64,000 bases of DNA from JABDMH01 sp965223215. GTDB taxonomy: Bacteria; Bacteroidota; Bacteroidia; Chitinophagales; Saprospiraceae. The stretch is from contig CBDCVZ010000010.1 in assembly GCA_965223215.1 (NCBI GenBank), positions 6,448,001 through 6,512,000 of the forward strand. Reading direction: 5' to 3'. Shown piece after piece: positions 1-9,740 of this stretch. Position 1 is the first letter of the stretch. Each line of letters starts with the position of its first letter. Made by a program: the position numbers and the translations under genes. The notes under the pieces were generated by a model. It did not search any database and had not been told where the DNA came from. It saw nothing but the letters and a program-made list of their open reading frames with translations.

Positions 1-1425
1 AAAGTATTTAATTCATTTGATGAATGGGTGGTGCGTCTTCCCGGGTTACTTGCGTTTGTGATCACTGGAGGATTAATATTTCGGGTTTCTGCTAGCCGCA
101 TGAATGCTCAGGCTGCCTTGTTTGGTTCCTTATTCTTTCTCACTGGGGGCGAGATACTCTTCTACGGCCTCGTCATGGCTGGCCAGATAGATCTGTTCTT
201 CACACTGTTGACCTTTCTGCAAATGATGACCTTATATCTAGGTCTAGTAGGAGCGCCTGGCGGGCAAGCGAGATATTTATTGTGGTCGGCATTTTTTTTG
301 GCGTTGGGCACCTTGACTAAGGGCTTACCATCAATCGCCTTTCACGTTTTGACCCTCTTGGGTTGGGCCATTGCAAATCGCTCCCTGAAGCCGCTCTGGA
401 AGTGGGAGCACTTGGCTGGCATGGTGATATGGCTATTTGTGGTTGGAGGATATTTTTTTTGGTATCATCATTCAGGAGGTGAAGCCTGGATTTATCTTAT
501 AAATCTCTATAAGGAAGCCTCTCAAAAATCTGGCTTGGAAGGTTCATGGTCAGATGTAGTGCAAAATTTTATTGAATTTCCATTTCTCTTTTTGAAATCC
601 ATGCTTCCCTGGAGTATCATGCTGGTATTACTTTTTTTGAAGCGAATTCGAAATACACTTTGGAAACATTCACTGGGCAAGTTTTCCCTGGTATTCATCG
701 GTGCAAACATCCTGCTGTACTGGTCCGCCAACTATATTTCATTGCGCTATATTTATCCATTCCTGCCCTTCTTGGCTATTATTTTAGGCCTCGTGGTGGA
801 CCATGGATTTCGATGGAGACCGATGCGATTATTGCACTACCTGGTTTTGCTACTAATCATTTTGCCGCCGCTTGGTTTTGCGGCCATTCCTTTATTAGAC
901 CTAGGCATCTTGGTGAGTCATTACGGATGGAAATTAGCCATTATAGCTTTGTCAGGGGCTCTGCTGCTCTTCAGCCAAAAAAAATGGAAAGACAAACAAG
1001 TGTTTATTGGGGTCCTAGCCATCGTCCTGATCAAGGTATATAGTATCTGGATCTACTATCCGCAGCGTGCTGCCGATGATCGGAATGACAATCTATATGG
1101 ACAAGTCATCCAATACCTACCCATTATTGGCACCAGCCCGGTTGGACTCTATGGAGATCCGTTGGATGTCGTTAGAGATGCCTCCATTGGACCATTGAAG
1201 TTTGGTGAAGTTGCTTTTCAAGAGGCTATGCAGGTGTCATTCCAACACATATATTACATTGAACGCCACCGAGAAGAAATCATGCCATTTCATTCCACCA
1301 TGATACCCGACTACATCTATCTCGCGAGAAGAGACGATGTCGTGGACCTGCCCGTAACGATACTCTATTCCTTTGTGGATGATTGGAAGAATCAGCCGTT
1401 GGTTCTATGCACCCTGTCTCGATGA
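1..1425 (+). CDS. GT39/ArnT-like membrane glycosyltransferase (5' truncated by window edge)
   Basis: The reading frame is open from base 1, so the gene starts before the window; 474 codons are visible. A Trp-x-x-Arg-Leu-Pro motif at the left edge, followed by about ten hydrophobic helices, fits the PMT_2/GT39 family (ArnT and dolichyl-phosphate-mannose mannosyltransferase-like). These integral inner-membrane enzymes transfer a sugar from a polyprenyl-phosphate donor to lipid or protein acceptors. The catalytic acidic loop would lie upstream and cannot be checked. The last 120 or so residues after the helices are soluble, as in this family. The downstream genes are signalling genes, so context gives no substrate. 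The family call is fairly safe and the acceptor is unknown. Confidence 0.8.
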   Translation, partial: KVFNSFDEWVVRLPGLLAFVITGGLIFRVSASRMNAQAALFGSLFFLTGGEILFYGLVMAGQIDLFFTLLTFLQMMTLYLGLVGAPGGQARYLLWSAFFLALGTLTKGLPSIAFHVLTLLGWAIANRSLKPLWKWEHLAGMVIWLFVVGGYFFWYHHSGGEAWIYLINLYKEASQKSGLEGSWSDVVQNFIEFPFLFLKSMLPWSIMLVLLFLKRIRNTLWKHSLGKFSLVFIGANILLYWSANYISLRYIYPFLPFLAIILGLVVDHGFRWRPMRLLHYLVLLLIILPPLGFAAIPLLDLGILVSHYGWKLAIIALSGALLLFSQKKWKDKQVFIGVLAIVLIKVYSIWIYYPQRAADDRNDNLYGQVIQYLPIIGTSPVGLYGDPLDVVRDASIGPLKFGEVAFQEAMQVSFQHIYYIERHREEIMPFHSTMIPDYIYLARRDDVVDLPVTILYSFVDDWKNQPLVLCTLSR

Positions 1426-1606
1426 CACGTTACCTGAGGAAGATAAAAATGGATTTACAAACTCATGGTCATCATTACCACGATGATCAGAATTGAGTGG
1501 TCTAGGTGGGATTAAAGCCCAAACTTTGCAAAAAAAATCCCCTTTTACCAGGAGATTTGCCGTAACAATTGTATTTACCTTTGATAGATACAAATTGCGA
1601 TCCGTG

Positions 1607-2263
1607 GTGGACGAAGTAATCAAGGTGATGATAGTGGACGATCATCAAGTCTTAATTGATGGCATTAAATCAATATTGACGACAGTTCAGGATATCATAC
1701 CTGTGGCAGAGGCTCGAAGTGGGCAGGCTGCGCTCAGATTAATTCAGGAGGTAGATGTCGATATCATTTTGCTCGATATCAGTATGCCGGAAATGGATGG
1801 TTTGGAAACTTGTAAGCGACTCCTGGAGTTGCAACCTAAGCTCAAGATTATTGCACTCACTATGCATCAGGAATACACCTTTATTCAAAACATGTTAGAC
1901 CAGGGTGCCAAGGGATATCTGCTGAAAAGCAGTGGAAGGGATGAGATTTTACTGGCGATTCGACAGGTGTTCGGCGATCGGAGTTACCTCAACTCAGATG
2001 TGACCACCACACTCCTGGAGGGGATGAGACGAAAGCGGAGCCACAGTGAAAAGAAATCGGGTATTAGATTGACCAACCGAGAGACAGAAGTCCTGGATTT
2101 GATCGTAAAGGGTTTAACCACCAGCGAGATTGCAGCCCAACTCTTTGTCAGCTCTACAACAGCAGAGACACATCGCAAAAATTTACTGCGCAAATTAGAC
2201 GTACGCAACACTGCTGGTTTGGTGAGGGTAGCCTATGAAAAGAAATTACTGGATGGCGTCTAG
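1607..2263 (+). CDS. NarL/FixJ-type response regulator
   Basis: This is a two-domain DNA-binding response regulator of about 218 residues. The receiver domain (about residues 7-125) has the acidic pair in the MIVDDHQ strand, the phospho-acceptor Asp57 in LLDISMP, the Thr of IALTMHQ and the Lys of GYLLKSS. A LuxR-type helix-turn-helix (about residues 155-215, with LTNRETEVL and EIAAQLFVS) follows. I chose the GTG start at 1607 because the ATG at 1628 would remove the first receiver strand (IKV); the frame stays open upstream to 1493. The downstream kinase gene overlaps its 3' end by 29 bases, so the two probably form a cognate, co-translated pair. Target genes are not evident. Confidence 0.88.
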   Translation: MDEVIKVMIVDDHQVLIDGIKSILTTVQDIIPVAEARSGQAALRLIQEVDVDIILLDISMPEMDGLETCKRLLELQPKLKIIALTMHQEYTFIQNMLDQGAKGYLLKSSGRDEILLAIRQVFGDRSYLNSDVTTTLLEGMRRKRSHSEKKSGIRLTNRETEVLDLIVKGLTTSEIAAQLFVSSTTAETHRKNLLRKLDVRNTAGLVRVAYEKKLLDGV

Positions 2264-4409
2264 CTTGCGTTTTTTTGCACTGTGGAGCGTTTTTTGGGCC
2301 TGGAATAGCTTGCCATCCCAAGGCCAGATTACCCCAGCGCATCCATTTCCGGAGCAGTCCGAGATCTATCAAAGTTTGGTGACAGACCATGGGTTGGATT
2401 CTGCCTTGCAATACCTCCTGGACTATAGTTTGGCGGTGCAGAGAAATTCCGTCGACTCTTGTATTCTCGCTTACGAGTGGACCCTCAGGGAGGCCGACAA
2501 GCATGAAAAACAGGAGGTGGCACAAATCTGTCTTTCCGCTCTTAGATTTCTCTATCGAATTTCCGGTCAATTTGAGAAGGGTCTGCAAGCTGCCCAACGC
2601 GAAAATAAGGAATTTGAATACGAGAAAAAGACCGTCAATCCGCTCAGCATCTATTTGGGTTTGCTTTACCTTGATTGGGGCAAGTACGACTCTGCCCAAG
2701 TATATTTGAAGCAATATTATTTAGACAATAAATTAGAGGAGAATAAAAGGGAAAGCGGCATCGCTGCTAATAACATTGGATTGCTTTATAGTAAGATCGG
2801 TGAGTTCGAGTTTGCGATTAAATATTATTCAGATGCACTTGAATTAGCTGAAGAATTGCAAGATACCCAAGCTACCATTTATGCATTGCATAATTTGGGC
2901 GGGATGTTTCTGAGGATGGACAATCATGTAGAGGCAGAGAAATATTTAAAACGAGCAGAATTATGGTGTATTCAAGCGGATGTGGAAAGCATTCTGTATC
3001 GGACTAAGATCTTGCTCGCAGAAGTATATAAAAGACGACAAAATTATGAAGAAGCAATAAGAGTCTGTCATGAGGGCCTGTGGTACCTCAAGCCCCTGCG
3101 AATCTATCCTCGTATTGTAGAGTGCTACCGTCTGTTTGCCGAATGTTACCTGGCGATGGGTCAACTTGACTCGACGAGGATGTACCTGAATAAAGCCAAG
3201 TTAATCTTACAGGATGTAGATCAGGTCGATCTTAGAGTCAAAGTAAATCTAAGTTTAGCCCGGCTGTATGAAAAACTGGGGAGAAACCAGCAGGCCATCT
3301 CTTTGATGGAAGCTACCAGGATAGAAGCAGAAGAGCACCACAGGGATGGGTTGTTGCCCGACATTTATGACTGGTTAGCTGCGTTTTATCATGCCGCAAA
3401 CCGGTGGCAGGAAAGCAGCGCCATGTCAATCAAAGCAAATCAGCAACGGAAGGCTTGGGAATCAAAAAAGCAATCTCACCTGATTTATGAGATGCAAACG
3501 GCTTTGGATCTCGTGCAGAAAAACCAAGAAATAGCAGTACTTCACGCCATCCAATCGGAGCAGACGAAACAAGTATCATTGCAGAGAAAACTGAATATTG
3601 CACTGGTTGTCATTCTAATCGCTGTGCTTTGTCTTCTCGGATTTACTTGGAGCAGTCTGAGGAAAAGTAAAATCATCGCCGAACAACACGAACATTTACA
3701 TGAGCAGGAAATCAGAATGAAGGACCAAGAGAGAAACCTCTCGGTAGTGCAAGCACTCGTGAATGGACAAGAAACTGAACGAAAACGAATTGCCATCGAG
3801 CTACATGATGGATTGGGAACTTTACTTGCGGGGATTAGATTAAGATTGCAATCGATCATACCGTCTGCTGCAGGTGAGACAGACGTTGCCGAAATCACGC
3901 AGATTGAAAGGAGTATGTCAGACGCCTATGAAGAGGTGCGTCGAATTTCGCACGACATGATGCCCGGTGTTTTAAGTCGGTATGGCTTGGTTGAAGCACT
4001 GGAGAATCTCAGTTCGAAGACGCAAGATTTGACTAGCGCTGAGGTAGAATTTCAAGTCATTGGCGATCCCATTGAACTTTCAGAAACCTGCAACATCATG
4101 ATTTATCGAATTTTTCAAGAGTTGCTTAATAATACTTTAAAACATTCGGAGGCATCAAAAATTTTCCTGCAATTGAGTTTTGAGCCAACTTCAATGACGG
4201 TAATGGTTGAGGATAATGGCAAAGGATTTGATCGTAATGAAGTTTCTGGTAGAGCATCCGTCGGACTCCAGAGCTTGGAATCACGAGTTAAATTCCTCTC
4301 CGGCACCCTTGAAATTGACTCGCGACCTGATCAAGGTACCTCCATTGTGATTCATTTTCCGATTAATTTCTCTGATTTGGAAGTTCTAAAGGCAAGCAAA
4401 AATCATTAG
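2235..4409 (+). CDS. TPR-containing sensor histidine kinase (HisKA_3 family)
   Basis: A 724-residue sensor kinase. It has an N-terminal signal/hydrophobic segment, tetratricopeptide-like repeats over about residues 45-430 (presumably periplasmic), one membrane helix near 452-472, a short coiled coil, and a HisKA_3 dimerisation domain with phospho-acceptor His524 in the ELHDG motif. A HATPase_c domain (about 620-715) carries the N box (FQELLNNTLKH), the VEDNGKGFD box and a GLQSLESR segment. This NarX/DesK-like class pairs with NarL-type regulators, matching the gene it overlaps by 29 bases. An alternative ATG at 2253 would also leave a good signal sequence. The TPR sensor layout is common in Bacteroidota; the signal is unknown. 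Confidence 0.9.
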   Translation: MKRNYWMASSLRFFALWSVFWAWNSLPSQGQITPAHPFPEQSEIYQSLVTDHGLDSALQYLLDYSLAVQRNSVDSCILAYEWTLREADKHEKQEVAQICLSALRFLYRISGQFEKGLQAAQRENKEFEYEKKTVNPLSIYLGLLYLDWGKYDSAQVYLKQYYLDNKLEENKRESGIAANNIGLLYSKIGEFEFAIKYYSDALELAEELQDTQATIYALHNLGGMFLRMDNHVEAEKYLKRAELWCIQADVESILYRTKILLAEVYKRRQNYEEAIRVCHEGLWYLKPLRIYPRIVECYRLFAECYLAMGQLDSTRMYLNKAKLILQDVDQVDLRVKVNLSLARLYEKLGRNQQAISLMEATRIEAEEHHRDGLLPDIYDWLAAFYHAANRWQESSAMSIKANQQRKAWESKKQSHLIYEMQTALDLVQKNQEIAVLHAIQSEQTKQVSLQRKLNIALVVILIAVLCLLGFTWSSLRKSKIIAEQHEHLHEQEIRMKDQERNLSVVQALVNGQETERKRIAIELHDGLGTLLAGIRLRLQSIIPSAAGETDVAEITQIERSMSDAYEEVRRISHDMMPGVLSRYGLVEALENLSSKTQDLTSAEVEFQVIGDPIELSETCNIMIYRIFQELLNNTLKHSEASKIFLQLSFEPTSMTVMVEDNGKGFDRNEVSGRASVGLQSLESRVKFLSGTLEIDSRPDQGTSIVIHFPINFSDLEVLKASKNH

Positions 4410-4881
4410 ACCTGTCGATTCCCGGTCGTACGTGATTATTTGGATATGATTCAACAAGGATCCTTTGATGGCAATTGGTAAAAAATCATTGCTGCGAATT
4501 TCGACCTGATCAAATTGGTCTACAATTATTATTGCTTTCGCTGAAAATATGAAAACAGTGCGCAGGTCAATTCGTTGTCTTTTGACCCCCTCCAGGAGCC
4601 ACTCTTTTTAAACCCAATTGATTTTGATTTCTTTTTCCTAGTGGTCCAGATTCAGTATTGGATCGGTGAAGTAGATGGCTGCAGATTATTTCCGGGATCG
4701 CCAGTGCTCTAGCAATGTCTTCGTGGCCCAGAAAAACAAGGAGCTGCATCTCATGGTTTTTGAGGATACAAAAGACGAGAGCAGGTATTTTTCGAAATAC
4801 CGAGTACTGGGGACATCTAGCGACTTCCACAGCATTAATTTTGGGTTAACATTAATAAATAAAAATCCTTAATAAACGAAT
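4410..4881. other. Non-coding gap, no gene recognised
   Basis: A 472-base gap between the kinase and the first S74 gene. A 65-codon open frame at 4675-4872 resembles nothing I know and lacks a convincing start context, so I do not call it. The last 50 bases are A/T-rich and hold a possible promoter element. Confidence 0.5.
4836..4843 (+). promoter_or_regulatory. Candidate Bacteroidota -7 promoter element (TAATTTTG)
   Basis: This matches the TAnnTTTG consensus known for Bacteroidota housekeeping sigma factors and lies 38 bases before the ATG at 4882. No clear TTTG -33 element is visible at the expected spacing, so the call is tentative. Confidence 0.3.
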
Positions 4882-6618
4882 ATGAAACAGCACGAAAATA
4901 TTCAATCACGGCATTTGATATTATTTATTTGCCTAGGTGTCCTGATTGTAATACTAGACGTCCGGGCCCAGGATCGTACTTTAAACTACCAGGGTTTAAT
5001 TACTGAATTTGATGGCACAGCAATGATAAATCAATCGATGCCTATCACCTTTCGATTGCACACTGCCGAACGCGGTGGTCAGGTTGTCTGGAGTGAAGAA
5101 CGAGAGATTGATATCGTCGACGGCATCTTGGATGTCCAACTAGGTGAAATCAATCCACTTGATGTGGATTTCAATCAACCTCTTTGGTTAGGTATTAGCT
5201 TCAGTGATGGATCTGAAATGGAGCCACGAACGCGATTGACCGGAACCTCACATAGCTTCACCGCAATGCAAGTGGCCCCGGGAGCTGTCGTGCAAAGTAT
5301 CAACGGCCTCAAAGACGATATCGAAATCGCCGGAGGTGAAAATGTTTCAGTGGAAAGGGATGGCAGCAAATTGACTATTTCTGCGGCTGTCGGAAATGGT
5401 AGTGGCGGCGACATAACCAGTGTGAGAGCCGGTGAGGGTCTCATGGGTGGAGGAAATCAAGGGGAAATCAGACTTTCGATATCAGAGGGCGGTGTTTCAA
5501 GCGATCTACTGGCAAACAACTCAGTTAATTCTGCAAAGATTGCTGATGGTTCGATCATCAACGACGATATTTCAGATCGGACCATTGCTGGGGAGAAAAT
5601 AGCCGAAGGCCAAGTGGTAAAAAGTATCAATGGATTGCGAGATGAAGTTGAGATTGTAGAGGGAGACAACATTGACATTAAAAGAAGTGGGAATCGGATC
5701 AGGATTTCTGCTGAAAAAGGCAACGGTGAGGTGAAATCAATCAAGGGAAGTAGGACCATTGATGTAGTTGAAGAAAGTAATGCCTATTACATTGGGCTAA
5801 AATTACCAGCTCGCTTGGAAAAAAATGAAACTAAACCGACGCTCAAGGTAGTGAACTCCGCGGGGCCTGCCATTTCAACAGTGGGTGGAGGAAGGTTGGT
5901 CACCTTGGGGAAGCAGGTAGGAGGAGCCGTTGAGGTATTCAATAATGATGCGCAAACCGGCGTCGAAATTGCATCGGACGTCAATGCACTTAAAGCGCTC
6001 AACGGAACGGAGGTGGTTGCTGCGATTGCTGGTCGTTCGGGTGCTGTATTTGGGTCGTCGACACTGGCATCGGTGCCGGCTGGCCGCTTTATCGGTACAA
6101 CGACTTTTGAAAAGAGTGGATCAGGTGCAGTGCTGATGAACTTCAATATTGATCGAACATGGCAATTACGTCAATTTGGTTCAGGAGCCGGTACTGCCCT
6201 CGAGTTTGCTAGTATCGGTGGTGGTGGAAACAAGGACTTCCTAATTAGTACCGACGGTCAAGTGGGAATAGGTGTGACAAATCCAAGGGCCAAGCTTCAT
6301 GTCGATGGAGACATATTAGCTACTGCTTTTAATCAAGCCAGTTCACGTCGTTGGAAGAACGATATTCAAACAATAGCTGGTGCATTGGATAAAGTAAAAA
6401 GATTACGTGGTGTCTCTTACCGATGGAAGAAGGATGATCGAGAGGATATTGGACTCATCGCAGAAGAGGTGGGAGACATAGTCCCTGAAGTAGTACGGTT
6501 TGAAGAGAATGGAGAAGGTGCCGTTGGAATTGATTATGCGAGGTTGGTTCCCCTGTTGATCGAGGGAATTAAGGAATTAAACCAGAGAATCGAAGTCTTA
6601 GAAAACCAGAGCAATTAA
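4882..6618 (+). CDS. Secreted protein with C-terminal Peptidase_S74 chaperone domain
   Basis: A 578-residue protein with a signal peptide (about residues 1-30, ending near RAQ). An N-terminal region is of the type often preceding such domains in Bacteroidota (LNYQGLI opening). Two copies of an SINGL-x-D-x-x-EI repeat lie near residues 136 and 244, followed by a Gly/Ala-rich beta region. A Peptidase_S74 domain spans about 486-575 (SSRRWKNDI, then IGLIAEEVGDIVPEVV) and ends in a short coiled coil. S74 domains, known from phage tail spikes, trimerise a beta-helical stalk and may cut themselves off through a Ser/Lys dyad. No phage genes are nearby, so a trimeric surface or adhesive fibre is the likelier role (inference). 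Its nearest relative in the window is the damaged copy at 7302. Confidence 0.82.
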   Translation: MKQHENIQSRHLILFICLGVLIVILDVRAQDRTLNYQGLITEFDGTAMINQSMPITFRLHTAERGGQVVWSEEREIDIVDGILDVQLGEINPLDVDFNQPLWLGISFSDGSEMEPRTRLTGTSHSFTAMQVAPGAVVQSINGLKDDIEIAGGENVSVERDGSKLTISAAVGNGSGGDITSVRAGEGLMGGGNQGEIRLSISEGGVSSDLLANNSVNSAKIADGSIINDDISDRTIAGEKIAEGQVVKSINGLRDEVEIVEGDNIDIKRSGNRIRISAEKGNGEVKSIKGSRTIDVVEESNAYYIGLKLPARLEKNETKPTLKVVNSAGPAISTVGGGRLVTLGKQVGGAVEVFNNDAQTGVEIASDVNALKALNGTEVVAAIAGRSGAVFGSSTLASVPAGRFIGTTTFEKSGSGAVLMNFNIDRTWQLRQFGSGAGTALEFASIGGGGNKDFLISTDGQVGIGVTNPRAKLHVDGDILATAFNQASSRRWKNDIQTIAGALDKVKRLRGVSYRWKKDDREDIGLIAEEVGDIVPEVVRFEENGEGAVGIDYARLVPLLIEGIKELNQRIEVLENQSN

Positions 6619-6645
6619 TATCACCCTTAAAAGAGGCTGTTGAAA

Positions 6646-7173
6646 ATGAAAAAAATAAAATTCATTATCGCACTGGTGGCCATCATGATATCCGGATCAA
6701 TCAGTGCGCAAGCTACCTATCAAGTAACGCGTAAAAACATTAGCAATGGAGGTGGACTTTGTACCGATGGTCGCTTTCAGGTACATGGTACCATAAGCCA
6801 ATCATTCATTGGCCTTAGTCAGGGCAATAGGCACCGTGGGAAAATTGGTTTCTGGCATCATAGGGTGTCACCGCTCACCACCAGCTTTTTGTACGCTGAT
6901 GAACCGAATGATGGCGATTTAGGACTTCACATCGAGCCGAATCCCACTTATGACCTAAGCCGCATATCGTTTGAACTATCTAGACCTTCATCAGTGACCC
7001 TCAGAGTATTAGACGTACTTGGGCGAGAAGTGCAAGTGTTGGTTGATAAATATCTCTCACCTGGTCTGCATGAGGTATTATTAAGTGCTACGAAAATGAC
7101 TGGTGGTATTTATTTGTGCCACCTTCAAGCTGAGTCTAATTCGGTTACAAAGCAATGGATTGTCAGAAAGTGA
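6646..7173 (+). CDS. Small secreted protein with T9SS type A sorting domain
   Basis: A 175-residue protein. The signal peptide covers residues 1-23 (ends SAQA) and is followed by about 70 residues containing the VHGTISQSFIG-type segment often seen in Bacteroidota T9SS cargo. The C-terminal sorting domain (about residues 95-175) has the EPNPT opening, the VLDVLGREV strand, a GGIYL strand and the final KQWIVRK strand. Such domains direct export by the type IX system and attachment to the outer membrane. I took the ATG at 6646 rather than the in-frame TTG at 6640. It lies 27 bases after the S74 gene and probably shares its transcript, which suggests the two act together at the surface. Confidence 0.85.
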   Translation: MKKIKFIIALVAIMISGSISAQATYQVTRKNISNGGGLCTDGRFQVHGTISQSFIGLSQGNRHRGKIGFWHHRVSPLTTSFLYADEPNDGDLGLHIEPNPTYDLSRISFELSRPSSVTLRVLDVLGREVQVLVDKYLSPGLHEVLLSATKMTGGIYLCHLQAESNSVTKQWIVRK

Positions 7174-7301
7174 GCGCAATATGCGTTCGGCGATCGAAAA
7201 TGCGCCCATCTAAAAATTTATGATACAGGAGTTTAAGAATAATCTCGCATCATAATCGATAAACAACTTTGTACGACACCTCTGATCAAAAGAGAAATCA
7301 T

Positions 7302-8154
7302 ATGAAACAACAAAGACATCTTAAGAAATGGAAAACTATTGTATTGATCTGCGTTGGTCTGGCTCTCCAATTGTTGCAAGTCGAAGCTAGGGAAAATATT
7401 TCCTGCTTGAGGAACCTCTACCACAATGATACCTTGCCCACTGCGGCCGAAAATGGTCCCTTTGAGGTCTCGCATCTGACTGGAGATGAAGCCATCCAAA
7501 CATTCTCGATCAATACAGAGGGGGCGCTATCAACTTTAGAGGCGGCTGTGGTGGGCAGGTCATTTAATTCGGCGATCCAGGCTGGATTATTTGAAGGGAC
7601 GACTACCTTTCGAAACAGTGGGTCGAGTGCCGTTTTCTTAAATCTGGAAATTGACCGTCCATGGAAATTAAGGCAGCGCGGGACTGGTGCTGGATCTGCC
7701 CTAGAACTTTCCAGCGTTGGTGGAGGAGGAAATAAGGATTTTCTGATTGATACCGATGGTCAAGTTGGAATAGATGTGACCGATCCACGTGCCAAATTGC
7801 ACGTAAATGGTGACGTACTTGCTACCGATTTTAACCAATCCAGTTCCAGGCGCTGGAAAAAGAATATTCAGACACTGGCGAATGGTTTTGAAATTACGTG
7901 GTGTCTCCTATCAATGGAAGGCATACAATCGGTAGGCGATTGGTCTGATTGTAGAGGAGGTTGGATCCATTGTACCTGAAGTGGTTGTCTACGAAGAAAA
8001 TGGTGTGGATGCCAGGTCAGTAAATTACGCCGCATTGGTACCATTGTTACTCGAAGCCATCAAAGAACAGCAAGCACAGATCGAAGTGCACAAAGAAATG
8101 CGGAACATTAAAAAGAGAAGTTCATTAACTCTGATTTCAAATAATTTATCATGA
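7302..8154 (+). pseudogene. Decayed paralogue of the S74-domain protein (frameshift plus nonsense codon)
   Basis: The first frame (ATG 7302, signal peptide ending EARE) matches the protein at 4882 through the GTTTF, GGGGNKDFL, DGQVGI and PRAKLHV segments up to SSRRWKKNIQT. At about 7890 the match jumps to the next frame (KLRGVSYQW from 7891), with about three residues missing, consistent with a deletion of about 11 bases. In the new frame a TAG at 7933-7935 replaces the codon aligned to Glu in the intact copy. The homology then resumes (IGLIVEEVGSIVPEVV) to a TGA at 8152-8154. As read, translation would stop at 7979 and lack the S74 domain. The N-terminal half is also much shorter than in the intact paralogue. 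A sequencing or assembly error could explain one lesion but hardly both. Confidence 0.8.
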
Positions 8155-8255
8155 ACAAATGCATTGTGCCTCGGACCAAGAATTTTTTGAAATCGAAAAC
8201 AAAAGATAATCAGGAGCTGGTGCACTGCTTGTTTTACCAATGAATTGAAATAACC

Positions 8256-9740
8256 ATGGAAGAATATTTTCAGAAATATCAAAGAGCCATAATTGGACGA
8301 GATCATTATATTAAGACGCACTTACATGATTCCATTAAATTAATTTATGCGGACTGGACTGCTAGTGGAAGAATGTATCTTCCGATAGAAGAAAGCCTGC
8401 TTCGGGATGTCTATCCATACGTGGCTAATACACATACCGATACCAATTATACCGGATCTAAGATGACCTTTGCTTATCGGAAGGCTCAGGATGTTATCAA
8501 AATGCATGTGGGTGCTTCCAAAGATGATATCCTGATTTCATCAAATGCAGGGATGACTGGGGTAGTTAATAAATTACAGAGAATACTTGGATTGAGAATT
8601 CACGAGAGGTTTAAAGACACCGTGAATCTGTCTGTCGATGAGAGACCAATTATCTTTGTGACACATATGGAGCATCACTCCAATCAAACGAGTTGGATGG
8701 AGACCTTAGCAGATGTGGTTGTGGTGCCCCCGGATGAAAGGGGCCTAGTATCGGTGGATAAATTTCAGCACTATTTTCAGCATTTTTCCAAGCGGAAAGT
8801 TAAAATTGCTGCCATTTCGGCGTGCTCAAATGTGACCGGTATTTTTTGCCCCTATTTAGACATCGCAGAGGTTGCTCATCGGCATGATGGATGGTGTTTT
8901 GTTGATTTCGCCTGCTCAGCGCCCTATATTGACATTAATATGCATCCAGACGATTTACGTGGCCGTTACCTAGATGCCATCTATTTTTCACCTCATAAAT
9001 TTCTTGGCGGGCCAGGATCAACAGGTATTTTGGTATTTAACCGAAAACTATATTCCAATGCCATACCGGACCACCCTGGTGGAGGAACCATTGATTGGTC
9101 TAATCCCTGGGGCGAACACAAATATGTTGATGATATAGAAGCGAGGGAAGATGGTGGGACACCTGCTTTTTTGCAAACCATTAAGGCGGCCATGGCCATC
9201 CGCCTAAAAGAAGAAATGGGTGTCGATAATATCCATCGACGTGATCGAGAACTGTTAGAGATAGTTTGGGGTGAGCTTAGTGATGTTCCAAATTTGCACA
9301 TCCTTGCCGAAGAGCACCGAGATAGATTGGGAATTGTTTCTTTTTACATTGAGGATCTTCACCACCATGTAGGTGTGAAGATATTGAATGACCGATTTGG
9401 CATTCAAACCAGGGGTGGCTGCTCTTGTGCCGGCACTTATGGGCATTATTTGCTAAATGTAAGTAGGCGTCAATCAAGAGAGATCACCAATAGAATTAAT
9501 AGGGGAGACCACTCCACAAAACCAGGATGGATAAGATTGTCTTTCCATCCGACCGATTCTGATTCGGACATGCTATTTATCACAGAAGCTATTCGGCAAC
9601 TTGCGAAGAATCATCGCAGATGGTCTAATGATTATTTCATTGATCTAGGCAAGGGAAGGATCAAGCCGAAGAACAGCCAATTAGATTTCGAATTGTATGA
9701 GGAGATTGAAAATTCTCTAGAGCTTCGAAGGGCATCTTGA
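8256..9740 (+). CDS. Class V aminotransferase / cysteine desulfurase-like PLP enzyme
   Basis: A 494-residue fold-type I PLP enzyme. The cofactor Lys is Lys248 in SPHKFLGGPGS. The HMEHHSNQ, SACSNVTG and VDFACSAP motifs, which hold the ring-stacking His and the pyridine-N Asp, are all present. A C-terminal RGGCSCAGTYG segment (Cys389, Cys391) sits where the mobile Cys loop of desulfurases lies. The length exceeds that of NifS/IscS/SufS (about 400) and no Fe-S assembly genes adjoin. It is probably one of the longer class V enzymes common in Bacteroidota; whether it acts as a desulfurase, selenocysteine lyase or aminotransferase is not decided by sequence alone. Confidence 0.82.
   Translation: MEEYFQKYQRAIIGRDHYIKTHLHDSIKLIYADWTASGRMYLPIEESLLRDVYPYVANTHTDTNYTGSKMTFAYRKAQDVIKMHVGASKDDILISSNAGMTGVVNKLQRILGLRIHERFKDTVNLSVDERPIIFVTHMEHHSNQTSWMETLADVVVVPPDERGLVSVDKFQHYFQHFSKRKVKIAAISACSNVTGIFCPYLDIAEVAHRHDGWCFVDFACSAPYIDINMHPDDLRGRYLDAIYFSPHKFLGGPGSTGILVFNRKLYSNAIPDHPGGGTIDWSNPWGEHKYVDDIEAREDGGTPAFLQTIKAAMAIRLKEEMGVDNIHRRDRELLEIVWGELSDVPNLHILAEEHRDRLGIVSFYIEDLHHHVGVKILNDRFGIQTRGGCSCAGTYGHYLLNVSRRQSREITNRINRGDHSTKPGWIRLSFHPTDSDSDMLFITEAIRQLAKNHRRWSNDYFIDLGKGRIKPKNSQLDFELYEEIENSLELRRAS

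Noticed and set aside
4675..4872. 65-codon open frame before the first S74 gene
   Set aside because: No family resemblance, no signal or repeat, and it overlaps the likely promoter region; best read as a chance frame.
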